From positions 248,001 through 312,000 of the forward strand of contig NZ_JAPWKD010000005.1 in the NCBI RefSeq assembly GCF_028283705.1: a stretch of DNA of 64,000 nt. Direction: 5' to 3'. Every line of letters begins with the position of its first letter. Position 1 is the stretch's first letter. The position numbers were made by a program, and so were the translations under genes. This DNA is from Pantoea sp. GTDB taxonomy: Bacteria; Pseudomonadota; Gammaproteobacteria; Enterobacterales; Enterobacteriaceae. The notes below the pieces were generated by a model, which saw nothing but the letters and a program-made list of their open reading frames with translations, did not search any database and was not told where the DNA came from. This document shows positions 44,161 through 55,521 of this stretch, piece by piece.

Positions 44161-44937
44161 TTAAGCGAGAATCCGGGTGCCAATCGACACGCCGTTGAAA
44201 AGGGTTGGCAGCTGTTCAGCATGACGCCAGCTGGCAATATCCACCGGGCGACCCAGGGTACGTGCCGCATCCAGCGCAGCGTTAACTTTAACGATCATGC
44301 CATCGGTAATGATGCCCTGAGCAATCAGCTGCTCGGCTTTTGCTGCGGTCATTTCCGCAATGCGCTGACCTTTGCCATCCAGAATGCCGCTGACGTCAGA
44401 CAACAGTACCAGATCCGCACCAATGGTTGCTGCCAGCGCGGTCGCCGCCTGGTCCGCGTTGACGTTCATCAGTTCACCCGCGTCGGTGATACCGATGGAG
44501 CTGATCACCGGCATATAGCCTGCGCCCAGCAGCGTATTGACCAGCATCGGGTTACCTGGCGTCGCGTTACCCACATGGCCCAGTTCTTCGTCGAACTGCG
44601 CAACATTGACCAGGCCAGCATCACCCAGGCATAAACCTACTGCATTGATGCCATATTTCTTCGCCCAGGCCAGCAGAGTTTTGTTGGCCGTGCCTGCCAG
44701 GGCACCGGTAATAATGTCAATCTGATCGGCTGGCGTCACGCGCAAACCGTTCTTCTTTTTCACCGGTAGTGCGAGCTTCTTCATCAGCTCATCCACCAGG
44801 CAGCCGCCGCCATGCACGATGATCAGCGGACGCTGATATTCGGTGCGGTACGCCAGCAGTGCATCAAACAGACGGGCCAGCGCTTCTTCGCTGTCCAGCA
44901 GGACGCCACCCAGTTTAATAATCAGAGGATTGGTCAT
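44161..44937 (-). CDS. argB: acetylglutamate kinase
   Basis: A 258-residue amino acid kinase phosphorylating N-acetylglutamate. The N-terminal IKLGGVLLD and [14 protein letters not shown] glycine motifs bind ATP and substrate; [13 protein letters not shown] is the C-terminal nucleotide segment. Lies 18 bp after argC and 24 bp before argG in one operon. Confidence 0.98.
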   Translation of the reverse strand: MTNPLIIKLGGVLLDSEEALARLFDALLAYRTEYQRPLIIVHGGGCLVDELMKKLALPVKKKNGLRVTPADQIDIITGALAGTANKTLLAWAKKYGINAVGLCLGDAGLVNVAQFDEELGHVGNATPGNPMLVNTLLGAGYMPVISSIGITDAGELMNVNADQAATALAATIGADLVLLSDVSGILDGKGQRIAEMTAAKAEQLIAQGIITDGMIVKVNAALDAARTLGRPVDIASWRHAEQLPTLFNGVSIGTRILA

Positions 44938-44955
44938 GGTTTACTTACTCGCCCG

Positions 44956-45960
44956 TTAAATCAGAGACAGCGTTTCGGGGAAGCCGAAACGGATATTCAG
45001 ACACTGCACCGCCTGGGAAGAGGCACCTTTCAGCAGGTTGTCTTCAGCGGCAACCACAATCAGGTGCTCACCCTGCACGGCAAAACCGATATCGCAGAAT
45101 GGCAGGCCGACCACGCCTTTCAACGCCGGAACACCTTTCTTATAGAGACGCACCAGCGGTTTGTCATGGTAGGCGTTGTGGAAGGCTTCCGCCACATCCT
45201 GTTCACTCACGCCAGGCTTCAGGCGGCAGGTAATGGTGGCGAGAATGCCGCGCGGGAAATTGCCCAGATGCGGCGTAAAGATCACCGGCGTGCCAAGGTG
45301 GGCAACAATTTCCGGATGATGACGATGATTGAAGATGCCATACGGTTGCAGGCTGACTTCGCAGAAGCTGGTGGTGACACTGGCTTTGCGTCCGGCACCG
45401 CTCACGCCACTGGTGGCATTGATCACTGGCCACTGCGCTTCATTGAGCAGGCCTGCTTCCACCAATGGTTTCAGCGCCAGCTGTGAGGCGGTCGGATAGC
45501 AGCCCGGCACCGCCACCAGCTGTGCTTCTTTAATTTTTTCGTGCTGCCATTCAGCCAGGCCGTAAACCGCTTTATCCAGCCAGTCGCCGTGCTGATGGGT
45601 GAAACCGTAATATTGGGTATAGAAAGCATCGTCGTTAACGCGGAACGCACCGGAGAGATCGAAAACCACGCAACCCGCTTTCAGGAATTCCGGTGCCAGA
45701 TCGTGGCTGACTTCATGCGCCGTGGCGAGGAAAACCACATCGACTTTATCCGCCCATTCAGCCGCATCACTCAGCGGCTGCAACGGCAGGTCGATAATCC
45801 CTTTCAGCTGAGGATGCAGATCGGACAGTAATTTTCCGGCATCCGGGCTTTGCGCTGAAACCGCTAAAGCGGTTATGTTCATATGCGGATGGCGATTCAG
45901 GTAGGTGGCAAGCTCTACGCCAGCATAACCACTGGCACCAACGATCAGCGTATTCAACAT
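44956..45960 (-). CDS. argC: N-acetyl-gamma-glutamyl-phosphate reductase
   Basis: A 334-residue NADPH-dependent reductase (E. coli 334). The Rossmann motif [11 protein letters not shown] is at the N-terminus and the catalytic Cys lies in VPGCYPTAS near residue 154. ATG 45960 ([14 protein letters not shown]) is chosen; the upstream open frame runs over the promoter. First gene of argCBGH, divergent from argE across two ARG boxes. Confidence 0.97.
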   Translation of the reverse strand: MLNTLIVGASGYAGVELATYLNRHPHMNITALAVSAQSPDAGKLLSDLHPQLKGIIDLPLQPLSDAAEWADKVDVVFLATAHEVSHDLAPEFLKAGCVVFDLSGAFRVNDDAFYTQYYGFTHQHGDWLDKAVYGLAEWQHEKIKEAQLVAVPGCYPTASQLALKPLVEAGLLNEAQWPVINATSGVSGAGRKASVTTSFCEVSLQPYGIFNHRHHPEIVAHLGTPVIFTPHLGNFPRGILATITCRLKPGVSEQDVAEAFHNAYHDKPLVRLYKKGVPALKGVVGLPFCDIGFAVQGEHLIVVAAEDNLLKGASSQAVQCLNIRFGFPETLSLI

Positions 45961-46064
45961 CAGGCTGTATACCTTATTACAGTCACACGTTCCGGGTCGC
46001 GGCCTTGCCCCGTTGCCCACGATGCCGTTTGCAGAAAATTTACTGTTCACATGCAGACGACGTT

Positions 46065-46103
46065 AATGTATTTTTATTCACTATTAATGCATGAATATTG
46101 ATA
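46065..46103. promoter_or_regulatory. tandem ARG boxes (ArgR operator)
   Basis: Two 18-bp ARG boxes, 46065-46082 (AATGTATTTTTATTCACT) and 46086-46103 (AATGCATGAATATTGATA), separated by exactly 3 bp, the spacing bound by the ArgR hexamer. They lie between argC and argE and should repress both directions. Confidence 0.88.
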
Positions 46104-46128
46104 CATCCTAACCCAAGGACCGTCAACA

Positions 46129-47277
46129 GTGAAGACAAAATTACCACCTTTTATCGAACTCTACCGCCAGCTGATTGCCACACCGTCGATCAGTGCCACT
46201 GACGCCGCACTCGATCAGAGCAATGAAACTTTAATCAATTTGCTGGCAGGCTGGTTTCGCGATCTTGGTTTCAGTACCGAGGTGCAACCGGTACCGGGTA
46301 CGCGGCATAAATTTAACCTGCTGGCGAAGACGGGATCGGGCGCGGGTGGCTTGTTACTGGCGGGTCACACCGATACCGTTCCGTTCGATGATGGCCGCTG
46401 GACGCGTGATCCTTTTACCCTGACTGAGCACGACAACAAGTTGTACGGTTTAGGCACCGCAGACATGAAAGGCTTCTTTGCCTTTATTCTGGATGCACTG
46501 CGTGACGTTGACGTGACCAAACTGAGCAAACCGCTCTACATTCTTGCGACCGCCGATGAAGAAACCACCATGGCAGGCGCGAAGTATTTTGCTGAATCCA
46601 CCCAGCTGCGTCCGGATTGCGCCATCATCGGCGAACCGACGTCACTGAAGCCGGTGCGCGCGCACAAAGGTCATCTCTCGAATGTGATTCGTATTCAGGG
46701 GCAATCGGGCCACTCCAGTGACCCATCACGCGGTGTGAACGCGATTGAATTGATGCATGAATCCATCACCCAGCTGATGCAGCTGCGTAATACGCTGAAA
46801 ACGCGTTATAACCATGATGGTTTTGCCATCCCCTACCCAACCATGAACTTCGGTCATATTCATGGTGGCGATGCCGCCAACCGCATTTGCGCCTGCTGTG
46901 AACTGCATATGGATATTCGTCCGCTGCCGGGCCTGACCCTGAGCGATCTGGATGGTCTGCTGAATGAAGCGCTGGCCCCGGTGAGCGAACGCTGGCCAGG
47001 CCGTCTGACCGTGGGTGAGCTGCATCCGCCGATTCCGGGTTATGAATGTCCGGTGGATCATGAGCTGGTGAAAGTGGTGGAGAAATTGCTGGGCACACCA
47101 ACCGAAGTGGTGAACTATTGCACCGAAGCGCCGTTTATTCAGCAATTGTGCCCAACCCTGGTGTTAGGCCCAGGTTCCATCAACCAGGCTCATCAGCCGG
47201 ATGAATTTATTGATACGGCATTTATTAAACCGACCCATGCGCTTATCACGCAGGTTGTGCATCATTTTTGTCACTGA
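46129..47277 (+). CDS. argE: acetylornithine deacetylase
   Basis: A 382-residue zinc metallohydrolase of the M20 family, releasing ornithine from N-acetylornithine. Metal and catalytic residues are in [23 protein letters not shown] and [11 protein letters not shown]; the dimerisation domain lies in the middle. The start is GTG 46129 with AAGGA upstream ([10 protein letters not shown], as in E. coli). Presence of argE means a linear acetyl pathway. Confidence 0.97.
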   Translation: MKTKLPPFIELYRQLIATPSISATDAALDQSNETLINLLAGWFRDLGFSTEVQPVPGTRHKFNLLAKTGSGAGGLLLAGHTDTVPFDDGRWTRDPFTLTEHDNKLYGLGTADMKGFFAFILDALRDVDVTKLSKPLYILATADEETTMAGAKYFAESTQLRPDCAIIGEPTSLKPVRAHKGHLSNVIRIQGQSGHSSDPSRGVNAIELMHESITQLMQLRNTLKTRYNHDGFAIPYPTMNFGHIHGGDAANRICACCELHMDIRPLPGLTLSDLDGLLNEALAPVSERWPGRLTVGELHPPIPGYECPVDHELVKVVEKLLGTPTEVVNYCTEAPFIQQLCPTLVLGPGSINQAHQPDEFIDTAFIKPTHALITQVVHHFCH

Positions 47278-47288
47278 TGAACAATCGG

Positions 47289-47324
47289 CGGGGCATTTCA
47301 CTGTTTAATCAGCAAAATGCCCCG
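47289..47324 (+). terminator. hairpin after argE
   Basis: Perfect 10-bp stem CGGGGCATTT/AAATGCCCCG with a 16-nt loop, 11 bp after the argE stop. There is no T run, so it may stabilise or weakly end the argE mRNA. Confidence 0.5.
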
Positions 47325-47521
47325 TCAATGTTCGGGATTTGATAATAAGAATAACTTATCTCGCTTCACTCTCGTTAAATTCTTTGAATTTCCATCATTT
47401 AGCAGCGAAATTTCGTCAGTTTAAGGCAATTGACGAACAGAGCGATACGTGGCTAGATAAAAGACGAAGTTATGCCCGTTGGGTATATAGATTAAAAAGA
47501 CGATAAGGGTGTCAGGGTCAC

Positions 47522-50173
47522 ATGAACGAACAATATTCCGCAATGCGAAGTAATGTCAGTATGCTCGGCAAACTGCTCGGGGATACGATAAAGGATGCAC
47601 TGGGAGAGAACATCCTCGATCGGGTGGAGACCATCCGCAAGCTCTCTAAGTCATCTCGTGCAGGAAATGACACTCATCGTAAGGAACTGCTGTCCACACT
47701 GCAAAACCTCTCCAATGACGAGCTCTTGCCAGTGGCTCGCGCATTTAGTCAGTTCCTGAATCTAACCAACGTGGCTGAACAGTATCAGACCATTGCCCGC
47801 AGCGGCGAGGGTGCTAATCACCCTGAGCTACTGAAAACCACCTTTGATCGCCTGAAACAACAGAAAGACCTCAACGAAAGCGATATCCGTGCCGCCATTG
47901 AATCACTCTCGCTGGAGCTGGTACTCACTGCGCACCCGACCGAAATTACCCGCCGTACACTGATCCATAAACTGGTTGAAGTGAACAGCTGCCTGCAACA
48001 ACTCGACCACAGTGATATCACCGAGTATGAGTACAACCAGGTGATGCGCCGTCTGCGCCAGCTGGTTGCTCAGGCCTGGCACACTGACGAAATCCGTAAA
48101 TACCGTCCGACCCCGGTCGATGAAGCCAAATGGGGCTTTGCCGTGGTGGAAAATAGCCTGTGGGAAGGCGTACCGGCGTTTCTGCGTGAGCTGAATGAGC
48201 AGGTGGAAGAAACCTTTGGTATGCAGCTGCCGGTGGATTTTGTCCCGGTGCAATTTACCTCCTGGATGGGCGGCGACCGCGATGGCAATCCGAACGTCAC
48301 CGCCAGCATCACGCGCCAGGCGATGCAACTGGGCCGCTGGAAAGCCGCCGACCTGTTCCTGCGCGATGTCGGCGTGCTGATTTCTGAGCTGTCGATGTCC
48401 GAATGCAGTGACGAAGTGCGTGAACTGTGTGGCGACCCGGAAGCGCTGGAGCCGTACCGCGTTATTCTGAAGCGCATCCGCAGCCAGCTGATGTCCACAC
48501 AAGCCTATCTGGAGCGCCGTCTGAAGGGCGAGCGACTGCCGCGTCCGGCCGATTTACTGGTTTCCAACGATCAACTGTGGCAGCCGCTGTATGCCATCTA
48601 TCAGTCACTGCAACAGTGCGACATGGGCATCATTGCCAATGGACAGCTGCTGGATACGCTGCGCCGCGTGAAATGTTTTGGTGTGCCGTTGGTACGTATC
48701 GACCTGCGTCAGGAGAGCACCCGTCATACGGAAGCCATTGCTGAGGTGACGCGCTATCTCGGCCTCGGTGATTATGAAAGCTGGTCAGAAGCCGATAAGC
48801 AGGCATTCCTGATCCGCGAACTGAATTCAAAACGTCCCCTGCTGCCACGCCAGTGGCAGCCAAGCGATAACACCCGCGAAGTGCTGGATACCTGCAAGGT
48901 CGCTGCCGAAGTGCCACAAGGCTCAATTGCCGCTTACGTGATTTCGATGGCGAAAACCCCGTCGGACGTGCTGGCAGTGCATCTGCTGCTGAAAGAAGCC
49001 GGGATTTCTTACGCGATGCCGGTGGCCCCGCTGTTCGAAACCCTTGATGACCTGAATAACGCTGATGACGTGATGAGCCAGCTACTGAGCATCGACTGGT
49101 ATCGCGGCTTTATTCAGGGCAAGCAGATGGTGATGATTGGCTACTCTGACTCGGCGAAGGATGCCGGCGTGATGGCTGCCAGCTGGGCGCAGTACCAGGC
49201 GCAGGATGCCCTGATCAAGACCTGCGAGAAAGCCGGTATCGCCCTGACGCTGTTCCACGGACGTGGCGGCTCCATCGGGCGTGGCGGTGCACCGGCGCAC
49301 GCAGCGTTGCTGTCACAGCCACCGGGTAGCCTGAAAGGCGGCCTGCGCGTCACCGAGCAGGGTGAGATGATTCGCTTCAAATACGGCCTGCCGGAAGTGA
49401 CAATTGCCAGCCTGTCGTTGTACACCGGGGCGATTCTCGAAGCCAACCTGATGCCGCCACCGGAGCCGAAAAGCGAATGGTGCGACATCATGGATGGTCT
49501 GTCAGCCCACTCCTGTGCGATGTACCGTGGCTATGTGCGTGAGAATCCTGATTTCGTACCCTATTTCCGCTCAGCTACGCCGGAGCAGGAACTGGGTAAA
49601 CTGCCGCTCGGCTCACGTCCGGCGAAACGCCGTGCCAGCGGTGGTGTGGAATCACTGCGTGCCATCCCATGGATTTTTGCCTGGACGCAGAACCGTTTGA
49701 TGCTGCCCGCCTGGCTGGGTGCAGGTGCCGCGATTCAGAAAGCGATGGAACAAGGCCACCAGGATCAGCTGGAGACGATGTGCCGCGACTGGCCATTCTT
49801 CTCTACCCGTCTCGGCATGCTGGAGATGGTGTTCTCGAAAGCCGACCTGTGGCTGGCGGAATACTACGATCAGCGCCTGGTCGACAAATCCCTGTGGCCG
49901 CTGGGCCAGCAACTGCGCGACCAGCTGGATGCGGATATCAAAGCGGTGCTGACTATCGCTAACGATGCGCATCTGATGGCAGATCAACCGTGGATTGCTG
50001 AATCCATCGCCTTGCGTAACGTCTACACTGACCCGCTTAACGTGCTGCAGGCGGAACTGCTGCACCGTTCACGCGCGCAGGAAGAGCGCGGTGATGAACC
50101 GGATGCGCGCGTGGAACAGGCGCTGATGGTCACCATCGCGGGTGTTGCGGCGGGAATGCGTAATACCGGTTAA
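47522..50173 (+). CDS. ppc: phosphoenolpyruvate carboxylase
   Basis: An 883-residue anaplerotic enzyme, the same length as E. coli Ppc, making oxaloacetate from PEP and bicarbonate. Catalytic His motif [13 protein letters not shown] near residue 138, [14 protein letters not shown] near 579, and the C-terminal MRNTG essential for activity and aspartate inhibition. It replenishes oxaloacetate feeding the aspartate-derived Met and Thr/Ile pathways encoded nearby. Monocistronic. Confidence 0.98.
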   Translation: MNEQYSAMRSNVSMLGKLLGDTIKDALGENILDRVETIRKLSKSSRAGNDTHRKELLSTLQNLSNDELLPVARAFSQFLNLTNVAEQYQTIARSGEGANHPELLKTTFDRLKQQKDLNESDIRAAIESLSLELVLTAHPTEITRRTLIHKLVEVNSCLQQLDHSDITEYEYNQVMRRLRQLVAQAWHTDEIRKYRPTPVDEAKWGFAVVENSLWEGVPAFLRELNEQVEETFGMQLPVDFVPVQFTSWMGGDRDGNPNVTASITRQAMQLGRWKAADLFLRDVGVLISELSMSECSDEVRELCGDPEALEPYRVILKRIRSQLMSTQAYLERRLKGERLPRPADLLVSNDQLWQPLYAIYQSLQQCDMGIIANGQLLDTLRRVKCFGVPLVRIDLRQESTRHTEAIAEVTRYLGLGDYESWSEADKQAFLIRELNSKRPLLPRQWQPSDNTREVLDTCKVAAEVPQGSIAAYVISMAKTPSDVLAVHLLLKEAGISYAMPVAPLFETLDDLNNADDVMSQLLSIDWYRGFIQGKQMVMIGYSDSAKDAGVMAASWAQYQAQDALIKTCEKAGIALTLFHGRGGSIGRGGAPAHAALLSQPPGSLKGGLRVTEQGEMIRFKYGLPEVTIASLSLYTGAILEANLMPPPEPKSEWCDIMDGLSAHSCAMYRGYVRENPDFVPYFRSATPEQELGKLPLGSRPAKRRASGGVESLRAIPWIFAWTQNRLMLPAWLGAGAAIQKAMEQGHQDQLETMCRDWPFFSTRLGMLEMVFSKADLWLAEYYDQRLVDKSLWPLGQQLRDQLDADIKAVLTIANDAHLMADQPWIAESIALRNVYTDPLNVLQAELLHRSRAQEERGDEPDARVEQALMVTIAGVAAGMRNTG

Positions 50174-50236
50174 GTCCTCATGTCCTGTTGAGGACAAAAA
50201 ATGCGCGGCAAGTGTTGCAAAACGCTCGCCGCGCAT
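50174..50236 (+). terminator. two tandem hairpins after ppc
   Basis: GTCCTCA/TGAGGAC (50174-50195) follows the ppc stop directly. ATGCGCGGC/GCCGCGCAT (50201-50236) comes next, with AGTGTT/AACGCT nested inside. No long T run follows, so termination efficiency is uncertain; the second stem would also fold in the minus direction behind the YdcF-like gene. Confidence 0.6.
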
Positions 50237-50274
50237 GACATTTGAATATCGTTTTTATTTCAACGCGTTAATTT

Positions 50275-51579
50275 TTATACACTCCCCCTTGCAAACGTCA
50301 TCTCCAGCGGGTTAAACAACCCACGAAAAAACTGGTCTACCATCCTGATATTATTTTTATCTTCCGTGGTGTGATTATTGTTTTTCAGGCGAGAAATCAT
50401 CTCCGCAGATATGGACTCCATGGCATCAATGACGCTTTGATACTTTTCAATCACCTCTGTATCTTTTTTCTTTAATCCTTTTGCCATTGTCTGGATAGTA
50501 TCTACCGCGCTATCAAAGAACGAGTCAGGATAGAGCTGTGCATCAGCAGGCAAATAATCGGTATTCATAAGATAATGCAGTGTGGTCGAGAACTCGCGTA
50601 AAATAGCCAATTTATCAGGTAGGGTGATATATGCACCTTTTTCGCTAAAGGGGAATGACTCGATTTGATAACTATCTGCTGCGATATCCAGTTGCTTTGC
50701 ATACGTATAAGTCTGACGAAAAACCGCTGCCGGTGTTCCGGCGATAATAATTGTCACTTTATCTTCAGCCTGAATTTGATCATTCAGAATCCCCGCCACG
50801 TTGATGGCATTCTGACCACTATTAGTGGACCAGGGATCAACGAGTATTTTTTCCTCAGCAACGCCATTGCTCATCAGAATATCTTTGAACCTGTCCGCTT
50901 CAGTTTGATTAGTAGAGATAGTATGGCGATCAGTTGTGCCATGCCCACCAAAACCACTGGTGATAATTTTCAGATATGCACTATTTTTAACCCGCTGAGC
51001 GATAAAAGAGACATAGGTTTCATCATTATTACCGTTTAACACCAGGTAATTCCCCGGTTTGTCATGCTGCTCCAGCCATTGTTTTTCAGACATCTCCTGT
51101 GATGTATTCAGGCTGACATTGTTGTTAGTTATCTGTAACGAGAGAGGTTGGGTCAACGTGCGCAGCTCATCGTCAGCGACCTGCATTAAGAGATCTTTTA
51201 TTTTATTAATCTCATCAGAAATCGCTTTATTTTCAACTGGAAAATCCTGAAGATGTTTTCCTTCCTGGATGAGGTTATTCATGGTTTTTGCGGTCTGTAA
51301 ATCAGCAATATGCATTCCGCCGTTAACTATGTGATACAGCTCTTTGCCACTAGATATAAGGAAATAACCTGGAAATTGCTGCATCCGGTGTTCTTTGGGG
51401 GTCTGAGGCGGGGTTTTATTTCTCTGTTTAGTTATTTTTATATTTGACTCTATCGTGATTGACGTGTTTTTCCTCTGATTGATGTTTTTAATAAATATTG
51501 ACCGGCTTTTAGTATGATCAATATCGTTAAGGTGTAGGTTTGGTACGCAAGTGCAAGTTGGAATTCTTGTCAAATTCAA
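50275..51579 (-). CDS. YdcF/DUF218-like protein in AT-rich insertion
   Basis: A protein of about 434 residues, unnamed. The middle resembles E. coli YdcF block by block: NGNNDE near the first strand, ITSGFGGHGT, then TEADRFKDILMSNGV, EEKILVDPWSTNSGQNA and IIIAGTPAAVFRQTYTYAK. These are the substrate-loop landmarks of the DUF218 fold. A helical part precedes it and a helical C-terminus follows; no signal peptide or membrane segment is seen. The start is uncertain: TTG 51579 has GAGG 8 bp upstream, ATG 51606 has none, and ATG 51384 starts the conserved part. The open 74-codon lead in AT-rich DNA argues for a long form. Composition is far more AT-rich than its neighbours, suggesting acquisition. 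Confidence 0.7.
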   Translation of the reverse strand: MNLTRIPTCTCVPNLHLNDIDHTKSRSIFIKNINQRKNTSITIESNIKITKQRNKTPPQTPKEHRMQQFPGYFLISSGKELYHIVNGGMHIADLQTAKTMNNLIQEGKHLQDFPVENKAISDEINKIKDLLMQVADDELRTLTQPLSLQITNNNVSLNTSQEMSEKQWLEQHDKPGNYLVLNGNNDETYVSFIAQRVKNSAYLKIITSGFGGHGTTDRHTISTNQTEADRFKDILMSNGVAEEKILVDPWSTNSGQNAINVAGILNDQIQAEDKVTIIIAGTPAAVFRQTYTYAKQLDIAADSYQIESFPFSEKGAYITLPDKLAILREFSTTLHYLMNTDYLPADAQLYPDSFFDSAVDTIQTMAKGLKKKDTEVIEKYQSVIDAMESISAEMISRLKNNNHTTEDKNNIRMVDQFFRGLFNPLEMTFARGSV

Positions 51580-51606
51580 AATTAATTCCTCACTAACAAT
51601 TATCAT

Positions 51607-51926
51607 TTATTTTTAATAATTTATAATTAACACAGCTATCGCCATTTATTTCCAGGCTATCTCCTCCTGATTTTTAATTAACCACCATGTACAATAAGTG
51701 TTCAATTTTCAACAATGAAGGGGGATAAAAATGAAATCATAAATTAATCATCAAATGAATTATGTCAGATGAATTTTATGGCTTATTTTTAATGAGAGAT
51801 TAAGAATGTTTCTGAAGAGTAATTACGTGAGGCGCAGGGTGATTATCTTAATAAAATAAGTATTCACCTGATTTTTCATCAGTCCGGCATCAATGATAAA
51901 AGGTGGATAACGGATTTTATCCATAT
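51607..51926. other. AT-rich intergenic DNA
   Basis: No reading frame of note. The DNA is strongly AT-rich and probably belongs to the same acquired segment as the YdcF-like gene. A weak hairpin GGATAA/TTATCC lies at about 51904-51922. Confidence 0.4.
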
Positions 51927-51947
51927 AAAAAAGGGCCGTAGCCCTTT
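51927..51947 (-). terminator. intrinsic terminator of metF
   Basis: AAAGGGC-CGTA-GCCCTTT; on the minus strand it is followed by T residues, 20 bp after the metF stop. Confidence 0.8.
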
Positions 51948-51967
51948 CTTTCATACAATATGTTATA

Positions 51968-52873
<906 letters not shown>

Positions 52874-52905
52874 TCATCTTCACACATCGATTATTTGCGG
52901 TCTGC

Positions 52906-52937
52906 GAACATCCATACGTTTAGACGTCCAGATGCAC
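52906..52937 (-). promoter_or_regulatory. MetJ operator of metF
   Basis: Four tandem 8-mers related to the MET box AGACGTCT: GAACATCC, ATACGTTT, AGACGTCC, AGATGCAC. The middle pair are the best (6/8 and 7/8). They lie 42-73 bp upstream of the metF start. Confidence 0.8.
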
Positions 52938-53045
52938 AAAATGAACGATCCGCAGCGTAGCGTCAACTGAAAATTAATAAACAGGCGTGACAAAAATTCA
53001 ACCAACATGAAAGAGTTTCATGATCGAAGCGGGGAAAATGAATAA

Positions 53046-53070
53046 AGCAGACGACAGGGAGTCGTCTGCT
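53046..53070 (-). terminator. terminator of metBL
   Basis: Perfect 10-bp stem AGCAGACGAC/GTCGTCTGCT; TTTATTCATTTT follows on the minus strand, 14 bp after the metL stop. Confidence 0.75.
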
Positions 53071-53083
53071 GGAGGAAGGCAAA

Positions 53084-55519
53084 TTACAGCAGTTGCGCGA
53101 GGCGGTTGATATCCGACTGAATGGCCCCGGCGGTGACGTCACGTCCGGCACCTGGTCCACGAATCACCAGCGGGTTGTCGCGATACCAGCGGCTTTCGAT
53201 AGCAAACACGTTGTCACACGGCAGCAGCGCCGCCAGCGGATGCTCAGGGCGCACCGCCTCAACCCCTACACGTGCTTTGCCATTGGCATCGAAGCGCGCC
53301 ACATAACGCAGTACCAGCCCCATCTCCTGTGCCGCTTCCAGACGCTGGAGCATCTGATCATTCAGTTCGTCCGCGTTCTCAAAGAAGTGATCGATCGATT
53401 CTCCTTCACAGCTGGCGGGCACCAGCGACTCCACCCGTACCTGATCCGGCTCGATGTTGTAACCCGCTTCACGCGCCAGAATCACCAGCTTGCGCATCAC
53501 GTCCAGGCCCGAAAGGTCAACGCGCGGATCGGGCTCCGTCAGCCCCTGCTGCCACGCCTGATCCACCAATTCGGTGAAGGGCACGGTGCCATCAAATTGC
53601 AGGAACAGCCAGGAGAGCGTGCCCGAGAAAATACCGCTGATGGCCAGAATCGCATCCCCACTCTCACGCAAATCACGCACCGTATGGTTTACCGGCAGAC
53701 CCGCACCCACGGTGGCGTTATATAACCAATGGCGACCGGTTTTGGCAAAGGCATCGCGGATCTGTCGCCAGCTCTGGCTATTCGATGCACCGGCAACCTT
53801 GTTGGCGCTGATAACGTGAAAACCGTGGCTGGCGAAATCCAGATACTGCTGCGCCAGCGGCTCGCTGGCGGTGACATCCAGCACCACCAAATCATCAAAC
53901 GGGTGCGCACGCATCCACAGGAACAGCGACTCTTCATCGCGCTCCTCGGCTTCATCATCAAAGAACGCCAGTGCCCGACTCGCCTCAAGCCCGTCATAGC
54001 TCAGCAGGCTACGGCGGCTGTCTGCCACACCTGCCAGCACGAACTCAAACCCGGTGCGCGCCGACAATATCTCCTGCTCGCGTGCAAACAGCTCCAGCCA
54101 GCGTGAACCGATGTTGCCTTTACCGAACAGCATCAGGCCAATACGCTTTTCTGCACGAAACAGTGACTGATGCAGCCCCTGAATCAAATGCTGGGTCGGA
54201 CCGACACGCAGCACCGCCACGATGCTGATATGTTCATCTGACTGCCAGACAAACTCGACCGGCTGGTCTTTAATTTGCTGCCAGAAACGGTGGCTGTGTA
54301 ATGGGTTGCGCGTCACACCCGCCCCCACCAACGCCACCAGTGCTAAACCATCACGCAGTTGCAGATGACCCGGCAATGCGGCGTCCTGCAACAGGTTAAA
54401 GGCGCTATTCACGACTTCTGAGGTGTAGCACAGCTGCAAAAGCTGGCGATCCGGGTGCGTTCCCATTGCCAGCGGCCGCAACTGCGCGCGCTTGAGCAGC
54501 AGGTCAATCTCTTTGTTCAGAATGGCGAAGTCGTGGTTGTCAGGGATTTGAATCTCAATCAGGCAGACATCATCGTGGCTGGTGACAATACGCGCCCCGG
54601 TGCCCGAAGCCAGTACGCGCTCAATACGCGTAGACCCCTGTTCCGGCTGATAACTGCAGCGTAGTTGCAGGTCGATATCGCTGTTCGACACCGGTTGCAG
54701 AGTGCGAGTATGCAGCACCGGCGCCGCAAGACGAGCCAGCTCGCTGGCTTCATCCAGACGCAGTAACGGCAGCAGACAGGCATCGGAAACTTTGCGCGGA
54801 TCTGCACTGTAAACCCCGGCAACGTCACTCCAGATGGTCACGCGCCCGACACCGGCCAGCGCGCCAATCTGTGTGGCCGAATAGTCCGAACCGTTACGGC
54901 CCAGCAAAACGGTTTCACCCGCCTCGTTACGGCTGATAAATCCGGTCACCACCAGACGCTTATGCGGATGCTGCGTCAACAGCGCCTGCAACAGTGGCCA
55001 GGATTTTCCTTCATCAACCTGTGGCTGAGCAGCGCGTTCGGCGCGCAGGAAATCGCGTGCATCGAGCCAGACCGCTTCAATATCACGCTGGCTCAGCACC
55101 GCCGCCATCAGCCGCGCCGACCAGATTTCGCCATGCCCGACCACTTCGGCGTAAACCGCATCGGTAATGGTGCCATCCAGCAGCGCTGCCAGTTTTTCCA
55201 GATCGCGGATAAAGGTGGTGGTGAGGGTTTCTGCGGTTTCAGCAGGCAGCAGCGCAGCGATCAGCTCACTGTGGTAACGCCGTAACGCCTGTTGCACCTG
55301 ATGCGCAGACAACCGATCACTTTGGCTCAGCTTGAGCCAGCTAATCAGCTGGTTAGTGGTACTGCCTGCGGCAGAGACCACCATCATATCGCCCGGCTGG
55401 CTGTAATCCGCCATAATAGTGGCTACGCGCTGATAGCAACGCGCATCGGCCAGGCTACTGCCACCAAATTTGTGCAACTGCTTACTGGTCGGCGTTCCCG
55501 CGCCTGCTGAAATCGTCAT
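53084..55519 (-). CDS. metL: bifunctional aspartokinase II / homoserine dehydrogenase II
   Basis: An 811-residue fusion. The N-terminal aspartokinase starts at KFGGSSLAD near residue 17, with the FISRNEAGETVLLGRNGSDYS region. A linker follows, then homoserine dehydrogenase from about residue 460 (LMLFGKGNIGSRWLELF Rossmann motif; GIFSGTLSWLF). It feeds aspartate carbon into methionine and, unlike ThrA and LysC, is controlled at transcription by MetJ, not by feedback. 2 bp after metB, in one operon. Confidence 0.98.
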   Translation of the reverse strand: MTISAGAGTPTSKQLHKFGGSSLADARCYQRVATIMADYSQPGDMMVVSAAGSTTNQLISWLKLSQSDRLSAHQVQQALRRYHSELIAALLPAETAETLTTTFIRDLEKLAALLDGTITDAVYAEVVGHGEIWSARLMAAVLSQRDIEAVWLDARDFLRAERAAQPQVDEGKSWPLLQALLTQHPHKRLVVTGFISRNEAGETVLLGRNGSDYSATQIGALAGVGRVTIWSDVAGVYSADPRKVSDACLLPLLRLDEASELARLAAPVLHTRTLQPVSNSDIDLQLRCSYQPEQGSTRIERVLASGTGARIVTSHDDVCLIEIQIPDNHDFAILNKEIDLLLKRAQLRPLAMGTHPDRQLLQLCYTSEVVNSAFNLLQDAALPGHLQLRDGLALVALVGAGVTRNPLHSHRFWQQIKDQPVEFVWQSDEHISIVAVLRVGPTQHLIQGLHQSLFRAEKRIGLMLFGKGNIGSRWLELFAREQEILSARTGFEFVLAGVADSRRSLLSYDGLEASRALAFFDDEAEERDEESLFLWMRAHPFDDLVVLDVTASEPLAQQYLDFASHGFHVISANKVAGASNSQSWRQIRDAFAKTGRHWLYNATVGAGLPVNHTVRDLRESGDAILAISGIFSGTLSWLFLQFDGTVPFTELVDQAWQQGLTEPDPRVDLSGLDVMRKLVILAREAGYNIEPDQVRVESLVPASCEGESIDHFFENADELNDQMLQRLEAAQEMGLVLRYVARFDANGKARVGVEAVRPEHPLAALLPCDNVFAIESRWYRDNPLVIRGPGAGRDVTAGAIQSDINRLAQLL

Positions 55520-55521
55520 GG

